64,000 nt of DNA from Eublepharis macularius (lineage: Eukaryota; Chordata; Lepidosauria; Squamata; Eublepharidae): positions 4,425,001 through 4,489,000 of the forward strand of contig NC_072795.1 in assembly GCF_028583425.1 (NCBI RefSeq), in the 5' to 3' direction. Within the stretch, counting starts at the first letter, position 1. Each line of letters starts with the position of its first letter. The notes beneath the pieces are model-generated. The model searched no databases. It was not told the origin of the DNA and worked only from the letters and a program-made list of their open reading frames with translations. Position numbers and translations under genes: made by a program. Of the stretch, positions 10,397 to 21,730 are shown one piece after another.

Positions 10397-10516
10397 TCTA
10401 TAACTCCAGAAAACCTGGGCAGGTGGAGGGCCTGAATTCTAGATACCTGTTGCCTGAGTCTATTCCTGAATGCATGCAAGCGAAAGTGCTCCAATCAAGA
10501 AAGCTCTTAAGCACAT

Positions 10517-11035
10517 ATGTTTATTTGAAGATATATATGAGTCAAATTGATTGATTATGTGATGATAGTTATATAGAATTATTATTGAAGGGGAATAGAA
10601 ATATTAAAGCAATTAAATATAACTAAAATAGAAAGATGAAGATAGAATGAGTAACATATAGAGCATAAGTCAAATTGTTTGATTTAAATGAATATATGAT
10701 TTACATGGCTCATGATTTATAGAAATATTTGAAATCGGAATTATGGAAAATGGGATAAATTGTTTATCCAATATGGAAATAATGACTCATAGTTTGGGTA
10801 TAGAGTATTAAAATATAGTTAAGAATGTATTGCCTAGAATAAATGTGAGATTATATATTTGTTAGATAGAGGAATCTAAAAAGAGTAAGGGAAAAGGGAC
10901 AAAGGGTTGGAAAACTGTTGGAAGTCAACAAAAAAGGGGGGGAAAGGGAGGGGGTTAGAAATGGAAAACGGGAGAATTGATTGTAATGTATAAATAATTG
11001 AGCCTAACCCAATAAAAATTTTTCTAATATAATAT
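10517..11035 (+). mobile_element. 5'-truncated L1 LINE, 3' UTR only
   Basis: A perfect 20-bp target duplication AAGAAAGCTCTTAAGCACAT flanks it (10497-10516 and 11036-11055). The body is AT-rich and contains a G-rich purine tract at 10930-10955. It ends CCCAATAAAAATTTTTCTAA, the same end as the 54-bp insertion at 35520. Length is 519 bp. It shows that L1-type retrotransposition acted in this lineage fairly recently. Confidence 0.75.
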
Positions 11036-11055
11036 AAGAAAGCTCTTAAGCACAT

Positions 11056-11653
11056 TGCTGAGAGAACAAAGACCCTTCAAGCCCATGGATTCCTGCTCGT
11101 TGTTCAGACTGAAAACCTTCCCCGTGCATCCACTGGCAAAGAGGCTGCCCTTAACAATTGGTCTCAAGGACTTTTCCTTGTGTCTAAGCATAATTGTCCT
11201 GTTTTTGGTAAAGCGGGGAGAGTTAAATCTTTGAGTTACAAAACACTACTGAAGAGCCATTTGAGGAGGACCAAATAGCTGCCAATTTGATGCCAAAGTG
11301 TTTGGACGCTGTCCAGCCCACTGCCACCAATTCAAAAGCTTTCTAGCTGTTCTCTCTCCATTTTCATGATTTCGGTTTTAAGGCTGTTGCAAAAAGACCT
11401 GATTAGAATGGATACATTTCGATGGGAACTTCTCTTAATCCACCTACACTCGCTAAACAGCACTTCACTAACTTCGTACTGGGATCAAACAGACCCCGTA
11501 ATAAATTATATGGGGGGAAATAGAGTCAATGGCACACATTTTGTATAAAAACATTCATGGCGTAGGATTAAGGCATACTCTTTCTGCTACGGTTGTCAAA
11601 GTCCTTGCTGAGCTGCGGAATATGGAGTTGACACAGGAAGTTAACACAATCGC
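11056..11653. other. Unassigned spacer
   Basis: No gene or repeat terminus is recognised. The 60-residue plus-strand open frame at 11366-11548 has no visible domain. Confidence 0.5.
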
Positions 11654-11868
11654 CCCTCTTGCCAACCTCCAAGTGGAGTTATCCCAAAATTACAACTGAT
11701 CCCCAGACTTCAGAGATCAGTTCCCCTGGAGAAAATGGCATTTTCAGAGAGTGGGCTCCACAGCATTACATCCCTACTGTGTCCCCCCCCCCCCGAACGT
11801 CAACCTCCCCAGGTCCTGCCCCCAAATTTCTAGGAATTTCTCAACCTGGAGCTGGCAACACTACATGG
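11654..11868 (-). mobile_element. hAT MITE, family AGGGTTGCCA
   Basis: CTTGCCAACCTCCAAGTGG at the left and GGAGCTGGCAACACTA at the right are its two ends. The middle has the family text CAGAGATCAGTTCCCCTGGA. Confidence 0.7.
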
Positions 11869-12027
11869 AGACCCCTGATTTATAGAACACCTTGGAATGA
11901 TGAAATATTTGGGCAGACAGGGATGCCACAAACTTTGGGATAAACACTAATGATGGACAAATACTTTGTTTGACAGCAATGATCACCTATAAGCTGAACA
12001 CCTGAGATGTTGTCTGTCTTATACATG

Positions 12028-12210
12028 GATACATATGAAGGTGCCTTATCAGACCCTTGGTCCATCAAGGTCAATATTGTTTACTGGAGCTCTCCAGGGT
12101 CTCAGGTTTTTCACACCACTTTCAACTAGAGATGCCAAGGGTCGAACCTGGGACCTTCCACATGCAAATACTCTACCACTAAGCTACAGCCCCTCCCTCT
12201 GAGCCATGGT
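12028..12210 (-). mobile_element. tRNA-derived SINE, family GTGGCTCAGTGGTAGAG
   Basis: Read on the minus strand it has TAGCTTAGTGGTAGAGTATT and GGTTCGACCC, a tRNA-like promoter. It then has the body that ends in the ACCTTCATATG region. Other copies lie at 20268 (+), 20660 (-) and 54345 (+). Confidence 0.75.
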
Positions 12211-12500
12211 CCCTTTTTTATATGTGCCTTGAACAGCTGCCAAATAGCTGCTGTGAGTTGTTTTTTTTGTTCCTCTGCTGATTGTCACCGTTACATCTAT
12301 TTCTGAACCAAATCATAAATTAGGGATCAAAAAATCCAAACTATGGGGTCAGGGACAGACGGGGGATTTTTCTACAAGCTGGAGAGGAGTTCAGAAAAAT
12401 ATGGAATAGGAAAAAAACCCACAGGGGATTAGAAAAATAACCCATGGCAGAAGCAATGCGGCTTCTTTAAGAAAAGCATGCCATCGAGATCTCACAAGAG

Positions 12501-12648
12501 TGATTCCGCACACGTTGGATAATGTACTTCCAATCCTCTTTATAGATCATTTGGAATGGGTTTTTTTTCTTTTGTGCGGAACAAAAAATCCACCTCAAAC
12601 GATTGATAAAGTGCATTGAAAGTGCATTATCCAACGTGTGTGGAATCA
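12501..12648. mobile_element. Palindromic MITE, ends TGATTCCGCACACGTTGG
   Basis: TGATTCCGCACACGTTGGAT at the left is complementary to the right end CCAACGTGTGTGGAATCA, and the middle is weakly palindromic. The superfamily is unclear because no clean target duplication is visible. Confidence 0.6.
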
Positions 12649-12965
12649 GGTTATGTTGTGGGTCCTCTGCAGCCATCTGGGGCAGGGGGGTTGCTAGGAA
12701 AGCCATAACCAACATTGCCTATATATTCCAAGCCTGAGTTGGTTTTGGTATGGAGGAGGGAAGGGAGACAGACTGAAACTGGCCAAAAAAAGGAGGGAAT
12801 GTAAAGCAGGGGAGGGAAGAAGCAGAAATGAAGATAAAGCTGAAGAGGGGAACACAAAAAGAAGGGTGGGTGAGAGAAACAGAAAAAGTTATGCAGGTAA
12901 TTGGGGTGGAAGGGAGGGAAGGGTTAGGGTCTGCAGGCACAGCCAGAGGAAAGTAAAGAGGAGAA

Positions 12966-13039
12966 TGTATTGTCGAAGGCTTTCACAGCCGGAGAACGAT
13001 GGTTGTTGTGGGTTTTCCGTGGTCTTGGCATTGTAGGAG
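12966..13039 (+). mobile_element. Penelope-like fragment (family P1), 74 bp
   Basis: It holds TGTATTGTCGAAGGCTTTCA to GGTCTTGGCATTGTAG with one internal gap. A perfect 10-bp target duplication AAGAGGAGAA (12956-12965, 13040-13049) flanks it. Confidence 0.65.
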
Positions 13040-13233
13040 AAGAGGAGAAGCAAGAGAGAGAGAGAGGCAGTGGAGAAATGAGATTAGACCCCTTGAGAGT
13101 AAAAGCAGAGCTGAGTCTGCACAGTGGAATTCTATAGCCTGGCCTGTTTGAGGAAGAAGTTCACTCTGGATACAAGTTCTTCACTGTAAAAGAACACCGT
13201 GCTAGATAGGAAAGGCAAAATAAAGGCTTCTAG

Positions 13234-13351
13234 GGGCCAAGCTACAAGTGACAAATGACACTTGAACGGCAAGTGTATTTCTCCCTGTTCACTTGCCCTC
13301 CACTCAATCCACTTGCCGTTCAAGTGTCATTCGTCACTTGTAGCTTGGCCC
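13234..13351. mobile_element. PIF/Harbinger-type MITE, copy A
   Basis: It has near-perfect inverted ends GGGCCAAGCTACAAGTGAC and their complement, and a TAG duplication at 13231-13233 and 13352-13354. It is nearly identical to the copy at 22382-22489 in reversed orientation. Confidence 0.75.
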
Positions 13352-13354
13352 TAG

Positions 13355-14370
13355 CTGTCTATCTAAGCTAAGATGCAGAGAGATTGCAGAAAGCATGTCC
13401 AGGCCTCATGGTGGAGTCAGAGAGAAGGGAAGAGACCAGAAGGAAGAAAGCCCTAAGAGTAGCGTTCCAGGTAACAAAGAGACAGCTGCAGGAGTGGACA
13501 AAGGAAAGGTCCAGAAGCAGCCTGTCTAACCCTTTACTGACTCGCTCTACTGCCTTCCCCTGAGACTCCGGTGTCTGCACTAGCATTAAATGACGCTGCA
13601 CAATCCATTCCTCCCAATGGCGACTCCTCACAGGTCCCTCACTTCTTATTTTTATAGTGTACTCTGGCCACTTTGGGTTGCTTCATTTTTAGTTAAATGT
13701 TTTAATTACAGACGTATCATCTTGTATTGGACTGGACAGGACAGTATGGTACTGGTTTCTTTTTTGCAATACTCTTGCAAATCACCTCCGGCAAATTTCT
13801 TCTGGAACGCTAGAGAAGAAGCACACAAAAATATACAGGGACGGTACTGGATATACTTGCTATGACCCCAATATTCATTTCTATTGCATCTCATAAAATG
13901 CTGATGCTGGGACCGTGCACATTCAGCTCCTAGGGAAAAAAATCTGACTATGCAATCCCAAGAGAACTTTCCTGGGATTAAAGCCCACTGAACAGACCTG
14001 ACAAAGATTCTGAGCAGACCTGTTTAGGATTACTTTTTATATGCTTAACTGTAGTATTTACAAGAAGCAACGGCTCCCAGACTCACCTGGGGGACTGGAT
14101 TGCGGGTGTTGCGGGGGAGGCGAGTGGGGAGATGGCATGGTGGCCGCCATGTTGTGGGGGGGCGGAGAAAGACCAAGGGTCAGGGGTCACACCCAGGTTA
14201 ATCCGGTGCAGCCCCTGGCCTGAGAAGCTGGCCCCCGCCCTTCAGCACTTGGCCCATGGTGGCATCCCGCCCAGCCCTCCCTTTCGTCACAACTTTGGAG
14301 TGAGTAGGCTGCGTGTTGGGCATTGGGCACTGATCCGTTTGGATGGGAGGGGCATCAGCAGGGTGTAATG
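13355..14370. other. Unassigned spacer
   Basis: No exon is recognised. A short segment at 13930-14030 (GCAATCCCAAGAGAACTTTC) resembles the CAGTGCAATCC repeat seen at 57210. The stretch 14050-14300 is GC-rich. Confidence 0.45.
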
Positions 14371-14371
14371 C

Positions 14372-14478
14372 ATTACAACCTTCCAAGCAGCTGTTTTCTA
14401 CAGAGGAACTGATCTCTGTAGCCTGGAGATAAGTTGTAATTCCAGGATATCTCCAAGATGGCAACGGGGGGGGGGCAA
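14372..14478 (+). mobile_element. hAT MITE fragment, family AGGGTTGCCA
   Basis: TAATGCATTACAACCTTCCA, GAGGAACTGATCTCTGTAGC and ATCTCCAAGATGGCAAC are the right half of the family. Confidence 0.55.
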
Positions 14479-14579
14479 TAAATACCACAGAACAGTTTCA
14501 CACTTGTGCACCTTCAATGTAGATGGCATCACAGGTGCTGAAATAACAGGGGCGGGGGTAGTGTTACATATTTATTTTT

Positions 14580-14676
14580 AGTAAAGAGTCCAGTAGCACC
14601 TTTAAGACTAACCAACTTTACTGTAGCGTAAGCTTTCGAGAAGCACAGCTCTCTTCGTCAGATGCAAGATCTGACA
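14580..14676 (-). mobile_element. Penelope-like fragment (family P2)
   Basis: It carries AGTCCAGTAGCACCTTTAAG and GCTTTCGAGAAGCACAGCTC. A perfect 12-bp target duplication ATATTTATTTTT lies at 14568-14579 and 14677-14688. Confidence 0.7.
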
Positions 14677-14689
14677 ATATTTATTTTTG

Positions 14690-15233
14690 TGACATTTTAG
14701 AGTCAGCTATGACCCCAAAATCCCAGAAGGGTTAATGACTAAGGAGTCCAGGAGAACAAGGAACACAGAAAAACGATGATCTCATTCTTCTTATACAGAA
14801 GTTCTGTTTTACACCACGTTCTTCTTAGAATTTAGTTGGGGCTCAACCTCCACAGAAACGCCTGGCAACAAAAATTGGTACATTGTGTTTTCTCTACCCC
14901 TGCTGACAAGACAAAGTGCTCTCTCAAAAGATGAACTGTAGGGAAGTTTTCCACTTTTCTTTCGATGGCAAAATGTTTTGATTTTCAAGAAAGGGAAATT
15001 TGCAAGGTTGGTGATAGTAAAGAAAGAAATCGATAATATGAAAGATAATAAATACTGGAAGAGGACCAGCCGCTGACCAGCATGAGACAAGATGATAGGA
15101 AATCTCAAACCGAAGGTGTAACTTCTGAATTGAAACCTAGCTTGACACGACAACTCCTGGGCTAAATGGTTAGATTATCAAGACTTGTGAAACTTGGATT
15201 CAAATCCCGTATCTGGCATGTAACTCACAGCAT

Positions 15234-15236
<3 letters not shown>
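14690..15236. other. Unassigned spacer
   Basis: The 114-residue minus-strand open frame at 14809-15153 has no recognised domain, no codon-bias argument and no flanking splice logic that I can see. Nothing else is recognised. Confidence 0.4.

Positions 15237-15281
<45 letters not shown>
15237..15281. repeat. (CT)n microsatellite
   Basis: This is a pure CT run of about 22 units next to the 5' side of a SINE. Confidence 0.95.
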
Positions 15282-15285
<4 letters not shown>

Positions 15286-15339
15286 GACCAAATGATGGAG
15301 GACCGTACCATGTACATCTCCCTGAGTTCCTTGGAGGAA

Positions 15340-15661
15340 GGTAAAGGTAAAGGTAGTCCCCTCTGCAAGCACCGAGTCGTTACTGATCCATGGGGAGATG
15401 TCGTACACGACGTACTTTTTGTTACGGGGTATCACGACGTACTTTTTGTTACGGGGTGGTTTGCCATTGCCTTCCCCAGTCATCTGCACTTTACCCCCAG
15501 GAAACCGGGTACTCATTTTACTGACCTCAGAAGGATGGAAGGCTGAGTCAACCTTGAGCCGGCTACCTGAACCCGGCTTCCGCCAGGATCAAACTCAGGT
15601 TGTGAGCAGAGCTTGGGCTGCAGTACTGCCGCTTACCACTCTGCGCCACGGGGTTCTTACC
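15340..15661 (-). mobile_element. Sauria-type SINE (tRNA head, BovB-like tail)
   Basis: Read on the minus strand it runs from CCCCGTGGCGCAGAGTGGTA to GACTACCTTTACC. An 11-bp target duplication CCTTGGAGGAA flanks it (15329-15339, 15662-15672). It contains a private tandem duplication of about 27 bp (ACGACGTACTTTTTGTTACG, 15408-15456). Confidence 0.85.
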
Positions 15662-15852
15662 CCTTGGAGGAAAGCAGGAAGGAAATGATAGCTCCTAGCA
15701 AAAGATGCTGAGGGTGGCTCTTAACTGTTTTTACAACAATTGTGTCCAGGCCCATACAAAACCAGGGACTCTTCTCTAATTATGTATGCACAGCTGCCAG
15801 GTTGGGACAGTAAGCACATTACACTTATGTGATGATGTGCATTTGTGGCTCC

Positions 15853-15952
15853 ATGTATGTATGTATGTATGTATGTATGTATGTATGTATGTATGTATGT
15901 GTGTGTGTGTGTGTGTGTTTGTTTGTTTGTTTGTTTGTTTGTTTGTTTGTTT
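15853..15952. repeat. (ATGT)n-(GT)n-(TTTG)n compound microsatellite
   Basis: It has three adjoining runs: ATGT to about 15899, GT to about 15917, then GTTT to about 15951. It abuts the tail of the L2 copy at 15953. Confidence 0.95.
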
Positions 15953-16290
15953 ATATCATGTTTGTATTCCACCCTCCCCGCAAGCGGGCTAAGGGCAGAT
16001 AACAACCTTAAAATCATTTTAAAATGTTCCATGTTAAAACATTAAAACATCATATAAAAACATCAGCACTCTTTTGCCTGGTGACAACAATACAACTAAT
16101 AACCAACAAAACAGCAATACAACTGGATATAGCAGCAAAGCAATAGCAGCTGGAACACAAACAGTGGTGAGCAACTTTCAAATGGGGGGTGGGGGTAGAT
16201 GTTGCATCCTCCGGCCAGTGGATGCCTAACCTCAGCCATGAGCCTGGCGGAACAACTCTGTTAAGTCCCAGCACCTAGATACAGGAGGGA
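15953..16290 (-). mobile_element. L2-type LINE 3' end
   Basis: On the minus strand it reads the GCTCATGGCTGAGGTTAGG region through CTTAGCCCGCTTGCGGGGAG and a TATAAACAAA tail. This is the L2 3' end also found at 1, 26640 and 59030. Confidence 0.65.
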
Positions 16291-16399
16291 GAACCACACT
16301 GTATATGCGATTCCTCATCCAGATGTGACAGATGCTTGTCCCCATGTGCCTATGGCCTGTGGCTGGATCACAGTGGAGTCTTAAACTGCTATAACACAG

Positions 16400-17070
16400 T
16401 GCTTACGTGGTTGGGAAGCAAATCAGCGCTCTGCTGGTTCCACTACTGCCCTGAGCTCAGTAGGTGGGCTCTCCTTCCTTGGAGGAATTTAAGAAGAGGC
16501 TCAATGGCCACTTGACAGCTATGATGATTCTCTGACTTAATATGAATGTACATAGATCAAGAGAGGGAGGGCATGAAGGGATGAGCCGGTGCTCAGCTCT
16601 TGTGGTCCTTTCTTACATGCCCAGGATAATGCCGATTGCCACTTGGTAGTCAGGAAGAAATTTTCCTCCAGGCCAGATTGTCTGGGGATCCTAGAGGTTT
16701 TTTTTTTAACTTTCCTCTGGGCGTAGAGGAGGGGTCACTGAGGGAGGTGAGAGCGGGAGAGCAGCTGTGAATGTCCTGTGCTATGCAAGGGGCTGGACTA
16801 GATGGCCCTTGGGGATCCCTTCCAGCTCTAGATCCGGAGGGGTTAGCCATGTTGGTCTGTTGCTGCAAAATAGTAAAAAAATCCAGTAGCACCTTTAAGA
16901 CTAGCCCACTTTATTTTAGCATAAGCTTTCGAGAACCACAGCTCTCTTTGTCAGATGCATCTGACGAAGAGAACTGTGATTCTCGAAAGCTTTTGCTACA
17001 ATACAGTTGGTTAGTCTTAAAGGTGCTAATGGACTCTTTACTGTCTTCCAGCTCTATGTTCTTATGTTTC
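16400..17070 (+). mobile_element. CR1-type LINE 3' end interrupted by a Penelope-like copy
   Basis: It holds GGGCTCTCCTTCCTTGGAGG, then TGGACTAGATGGCCCTTGGG, and after the insertion TGTTCTTATGTTTCTATGAG. This is the CR1 end before its ATTCTATG-type tail. The insertion at 16831-17044 has 12-bp duplicated flanks, so CR1 is older than that P2 insertion. Confidence 0.6.
16831..17044. mobile_element. Penelope-like inverted dimer (family P2)
   Basis: The left half ends TTGTCAGATG and the right half begins CATCTGACGAAGAG; the two halves are diverged inverted copies. A perfect 12-bp target duplication CTTCCAGCTCTA lies at 16819-16830 and 17045-17056. Confidence 0.7.
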
Positions 17071-17342
17071 TATGAGTCTTCTTTGGCTTGTGCTTACTTC
17101 ATTGTATAATCTTCATCGAGTTGCAAAGGTTATCTGGTGCAAGCCCCTCCGCTGACGTGAACTCCTTGTCCTCTGACACGCTTAGTTAGGTACTGGGCAG
17201 ATCTAACAAGAGTCTAATTTAGAACTACCCACCCAGAACAGAAATGGATGAGGAGTTTCATGGTCTGAGTCTCCTGCAAGCTAGAAAGAAGCTACCTTGG
17301 TGATTCGCTCAAGCAGCTCTGAAGTTCCTCTTCCAAATCATA

Positions 17343-17475
17343 GATGCAGAGGAGTTAGCCGTGTTAGTCTGTGGTAGCAAAATCAAAAAGAGTCCAGTAG
17401 CACCTTTTAAGACTAACCAATTTTATTGTAGCATAAGCTTTCGAGAATCAAGTTCTCTTCGTCAGATGCATGGTA
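17343..17475 (-). mobile_element. Penelope-like fragment (family P2)
   Basis: It holds GATGCAGAGGAGTTAGCCGT through TTCTCTTCGTCAGATGCATG in one orientation. I saw no clear target duplication. Confidence 0.6.
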
Positions 17476-17614
17476 CAGAGACTGGTCAAATACAGAAGAG
17501 GAGAGAGAGAAGGGGAGGAGAGAGAAGAGGCAATTAGGGGGGGAAAGGGGAGGGAGCAACCAAAACATTCCTTTGCTAGTATATGTAAACATCTCCTTTT
17601 GGTGTGTGGATCAG

Positions 17615-17790
17615 TTGGTTTCAAAGGAGTTTGCCCTGTTAGTTTGTAGCAGCCAAACAGCTAGACCATCCAATTCCAATGCAGTATGGGCCTTCGATAA
17701 CCCCAGCTCTCCCTGCCAGATGCATCTGGCATCTTCCAAATTTGATGACAGTAGCAATTTCAGTAGTCTAAAGGTAACTTCCTCGGGAGG
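17615..17790. mobile_element. Degraded Penelope-like fragment (family P3-like)
   Basis: CAAAGGAGTTTGCCCTGTTA and CCAGATGCATCTGGCATC recall the P2/P3 5' end and palindromic centre, but with many substitutions. Confidence 0.4.
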
Positions 17791-18140
17791 TGGTGGGCTC
17801 TCCTTCTTTGGAGGTTTTTAAGCAGAGGCTAGATGGCCACCGGACAGCAATGCTGATTCTGTGAACTGAGGCAGATTGTGAGAGGTTGGGCTGGAAGGGT
17901 TACATCAGTCCTCGTGGCCCCTTCTTACATGCCCAGGGTAGTGCTGAACACCACTTTGGGGTCAGGAAGCAATTTCCCCCAGAATTTGGTGGAGTTTGAC
18001 CATCTTCTGGGCATGGAGCAGGGGTCACTGGGAGTGTGGGGAGGGGAGGTAGTTGTGAATTTCCTGCATTGTGCAGGGGGTTGGACTAGATGACCCTGGG
18101 GGTCCCTTCCAACCCTATGATTTTATAATTCTATGATTCT
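17775..18140 (+). mobile_element. CR1-type LINE 3' end
   Basis: It holds TCCTTCTTTGGAGGTTTTTA, TGCCCAGGGTAGTGCTGAAC and GGTTGGACTAGATGACCCTG, and ends in the diagnostic ATTCTATGATTCT-type tail. Reversed copies lie at 33617-33875 and 28335-28448. Confidence 0.75.
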
Positions 18141-18998
18141 GATGTTAAGAAGATTGCCGACCAAAGGCGAGGCCATTGCAGATGAAACTATGGAGAGCTC
18201 ATATGGTCGTGTATTGGTTCATTCGGGGCTAAAGCAGATGAGTGCTGCTAAGGGTATATTTGCCTACTTATAAGAAGATCACTCATTATTCATTCGCTGG
18301 ATTGCTTCTTTTTCTACAGACAGCCTCTTTGGTTTGAGGTCAAGATGGGCCATCCGTAATCTCTCCAAAGGAGGCTCCATTCACAGCACAATTTGCCTTC
18401 CTCTCCCCAGGCACCTTTTCCACGAATCAAACCCTTAATAGCAAATGAAGGATGCGCCGCACAGTCTTCGGTCCAAGCTGCTCCGTAGTCGGCTCATCCC
18501 ATTAATGGTTTATTTCCAGCAAACCCTCAGTTAAGAAAGAAAAAATATGACGTCGACCTATCGCATGCAAAGAGAGGAGAGACCCGCTGGGCATGTACTA
18601 AGCAGTTTGCGCCAGAAAAAAAATAGTTGTAATTACCCCCCACAGCCCTTTGATGTAGACTCTGGCGTAGTATACCACCAGTGTGGTGGGAGGAGGCGGT
18701 GGTGGGGCAATCAGTGGAGAGCATCACTCAGAGGCGCATTGAAAAACTATCCTTTTTTATTAGACATTCAGTCCCCAACTCTGTTGGAAGACAGGAGAAG
18801 CATTGCCTGTGTGCCTTGGTAAAGTATGACGATTAAATAACAGCAGGCATTTAAGAGAGCTATATCATCACACCCCAGAGGTTGTGCTTTTGTGTGACTC
18901 TGGGCATTCTGCCTTCCAGTTTTTTTGCCGCTGGGCCTTTGCATTAAGAGTGAATTGAATAAGACAATTGGCAATGGTTCAAAGCCCATTCCTGTATG
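18141..18998. other. Low-repeat block
   Basis: I recognise no repeat termini in most of this stretch. It is a candidate for conserved noncoding DNA but shows no exon. Confidence 0.4.
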
Positions 18999-19413
18999 GA
19001 GGGATCATTTCGTAGAAAAAGAGCTCAAGGAACTCATTAGCATAACTCATTAGCATATGCCACACCCCTTGTCATCACTGGAAGTGTGTCATTAGCATGA
19101 CTGATTTGCATATGCCACACCCCCTGACATCACCTATCCTGGCTGCTTTGGACCCAATCCTGGCCATTCAGGGCCGAAATGGGGCCCAAAATGGCAAAAA
19201 GGGGCTGAAAATGGCCGAAAAGGGGCCCAAAATGGTCAGAATCAGGCTGCTGCTGAACAGGTGAGTGATCCACCACCCATCAGAGGCCCAAATCCAGGAC
19301 GAAATGGGCCCCAAATGGCTGAGAGTCAGGTGGGCGGGGCCACCTGACATGTGACCTCTTTGGGGAACTGCCAGAACTGTGTTCCGGTGCGTTCCCCCTC
19401 GAAATGAGCCCTG
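18999..19413 (-). mobile_element. hAT MITE, family CAGGGCTCATTTCG, copy 2
   Basis: It lies in inverse orientation to copy 1. The left end is GAGGGATCATTTCGTAG and the right end CGAAATGAGCCCTG. A perfect 8-bp duplication CCTGTATG lies at 18991-18998 and 19414-19421, which identifies hAT. Confidence 0.85.
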
Positions 19414-19421
19414 CCTGTATG

Positions 19422-20190
19422 GTTAGATGAGGGTGTCCATTGTGACTCTGTACAAGAACCTGCTCTGGGCTTGCTCCTTCCTGTTAGGAGGCACATCCAA
19501 ACCAGTGATTCTTGCAGATGGGGATGGGCTTCATTTTTGTTCATACGCCGACAAGGTCACCATTAGGGTCAAGCGTGCCTCCAATTGTAATTTTGAAAAA
19601 GATGAGCTTTATTCTGAGCCTCTGCTTCAAAGAAGAAACCTTTTCAACACCACCATTTAGAACTATTTCAAATATTCACACACACCCAACACAATTTTTC
19701 CCAAGTGTTTAAGGATGCTGCTTATAGTTGTCAGACTGTGGCTTACTAAAAGTTGCAATCCAGCCTATCTCTTGCAATTAGACATGAGTCCGTTGGTTTC
19801 AAAAGATTTTACTGAATATAAACAACCATTATAGTCCACTGACCAAGATGCAATATCTTGGCTGGTACACGAGTATTGTTACGAATGACAGGCAAAGGCT
19901 AAGGTACAGAATAGCATAGCCCAGCAAGTCCCATCCTCCCCCCACAGTTCTCAAAACAAGCGGCTTGAAGCTGAGAGAGTGAAACTATCCCAAGGCTGGA
20001 AAAGCTGTAGTCATAACATTCCTCTTCTTTGAGATAAGTGCTGCTGGACTGCTTGTCACCTGCAAGAGAAGAGCTTAAAACACTGACAGGATTAAAATGG
20101 AGTCTGTTTGGTTAAATCATACAAAGAACATAGTCAGACCTGACAATAGTTGGCAATTGAATTTTAAATCTCTAGGAGCCAGCAGTCATC
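19422..20190. other. Unassigned spacer
   Basis: There is no recognised exon or repeat. The 77-residue plus-strand open frame at 19427-19660 has no visible domain. Confidence 0.45.
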
Positions 20191-20267
20191 AGAGTTCCCA
20201 ACGATGCCTAGGCAAATGCCAGGAGATTTGGGGGGGGGTTGAGAAGGGTTGAGGTTGGGGAGGATGT

Positions 20268-20457
20268 TAGGGAGGAGCCATAGTAGAGCATCCGCTTAGC
20301 ATGCAGAAGGTTCAATCCCCGCAGTCTGCAATTAAAATGTGATGGGAAAGATCGCTACCTGAGATCCTGGAGAGCCACTGCCCATCTGAGTAGACAATAC
20401 TGACACCGATGGTCGAAGGGCCTGATTCAGTATAAGGCAGCTTCATGTGCCCATGTG
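20268..20457 (+). mobile_element. tRNA-derived SINE, family GTGGCTCAGTGGTAGAG
   Basis: The head is GCCATAGTAGAGCATCCGCT, then AGGTTCAATCCCC, and the 3' part is GATTCAGTATAAGGCAGCTT. Confidence 0.7.
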
Positions 20458-20657
20458 ATGTGATGTCACTTCCAGGAGACACTCTAGGAATTTCCCCTAA
20501 TTTTTATGGTAAGAGCTATAGAGACTGGGGAAATTCCTAGAGCGTCGCTATGGTGGCCATTTTTTTCTTAATTCCTCAAAAGCAAGAGATTGGAGTTGTG
20601 GAAGTTGGAATGAGGAAGCCTAGTGGCCAGGGCCATCACCATACCTTGAGCCCCTCA

Positions 20658-21095
20658 TGTCCATGAAGCTGACTTATACTGAGTCAGTCTCTTGGTCTGT
20701 CAGGGTCACTACTATTAGTCAGTCTGGTGTAGTGGTTAAGAGCAGTGGGACTCTAATCTGGAGAACCAGGTTTGATTCCACACTCCTCCACTTGAAGCCA
20801 GCTGGGTGACCGTGGGTCAGTCACAGCTCTCTCGGAGCGCTCTCAGCCCCACCCACCTCACGGGGTGATTGTCGTGGGGATAATAACAACATACTTTGTA
20901 AACCGCTCTGAGTGGGTGTTAAGTTGTCCTGAAGGGCGGTATATGAATCGAACGTTGTTGTTATTGTTGTTACTCTGATTCCCTCCAGAGTCTCAGGCAG
21001 AGCAATTTCACCTTTTCACAGAAGATGCTGGAAATGGAACCTGGGACCTTCTACATGCAAACCCAGTGCTCTGCCACTGAACTGTGGCCCTTTCA
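20658..21095 (-). mobile_element. tRNA-derived SINE split by a second SINE
   Basis: The halves ATGAAGCTGACTTATACTGA (20665 on) and GAACCTGGGACCTTCTACAT (to about 21095) belong to one reversed copy. The trinucleotide-tail SINE at 20717-20973 lies between them. Confidence 0.6.
20717..20973 (+). mobile_element. tRNA-derived SINE with trinucleotide tail, nested
   Basis: It holds GTCTGGTGTAGTGGTTAAGA, then TTTGTAAACCGCTCTGAGTG and a GTTGTTATTGTTGTT tail. Confidence 0.8.
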
Positions 21096-21209
21096 CTCCA
21101 TGGCTACTTAAGTCAACTATCCATGTTGTGGAGCGGCACATCCAACTGTCGCCTATCTACTGTGGACCAGTTTCACAGGGTGATCCCAACTTCTACTGTT
21201 ATGTTTTAT

Positions 21210-21704
21210 CAGGGTTCATTTCGTAGAAAAAGAGCTGCAGGAACTCATTAGCATGACTCATTTGCATATGCCATGCCGCTTGACATCCCTGGAAGTGTGT
21301 CTTTAGCATAACTGATTTGCATATACCACACCCCCTGACGTCACCTATCCTGGCTGTTTTGGACCCAATCCTGGCTATTCAGGGCCGAAATTGGGCCCAA
21401 AATGGCAAAAAGGGGCTGAAAATGGCTGAAAAGGGGCCCAAAATGGTCAGGATTGGGCCGCTGCTGAGTGGGAGAATGATCCACCACCCGTCAGAGGCCT
21501 GATCCTGGCCATTTTGGTACCAATCCTGGCTGTTTGGGGCCCGATCTTGGCCATTTTGAGCCTGAATTGGGCTGTTTCAGCCCCGATCCAGGTCAAAACA
21601 GGCCCAAAATGGCCAAAAATCAGGTGGGCGGGGCCACCTGACATGTGACTTTGGAGAACTGCCGGGACTACGTTCCTATGCATTCCCCCTCAAAATGAGC
21701 CCTG
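21210..21704 (-). mobile_element. hAT MITE, family CAGGGCTCATTTCG, copy 3
   Basis: It starts CAGGGTTCATTTCGTAG and ends CAAAATGAGCCCTG. The flanks TGTTTTAT / TGTTATAT match at seven of eight bases. Of the four copies it has the longest internal run of GGCC-type words. Confidence 0.85.
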
Positions 21705-21730
21705 TGTTATATACATTTATAGGAGGGAAG

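Noticed and set aside
19780-20160. Possible retroelement fragment
   Set aside because: No terminal motif, duplication or coding similarity could be shown.
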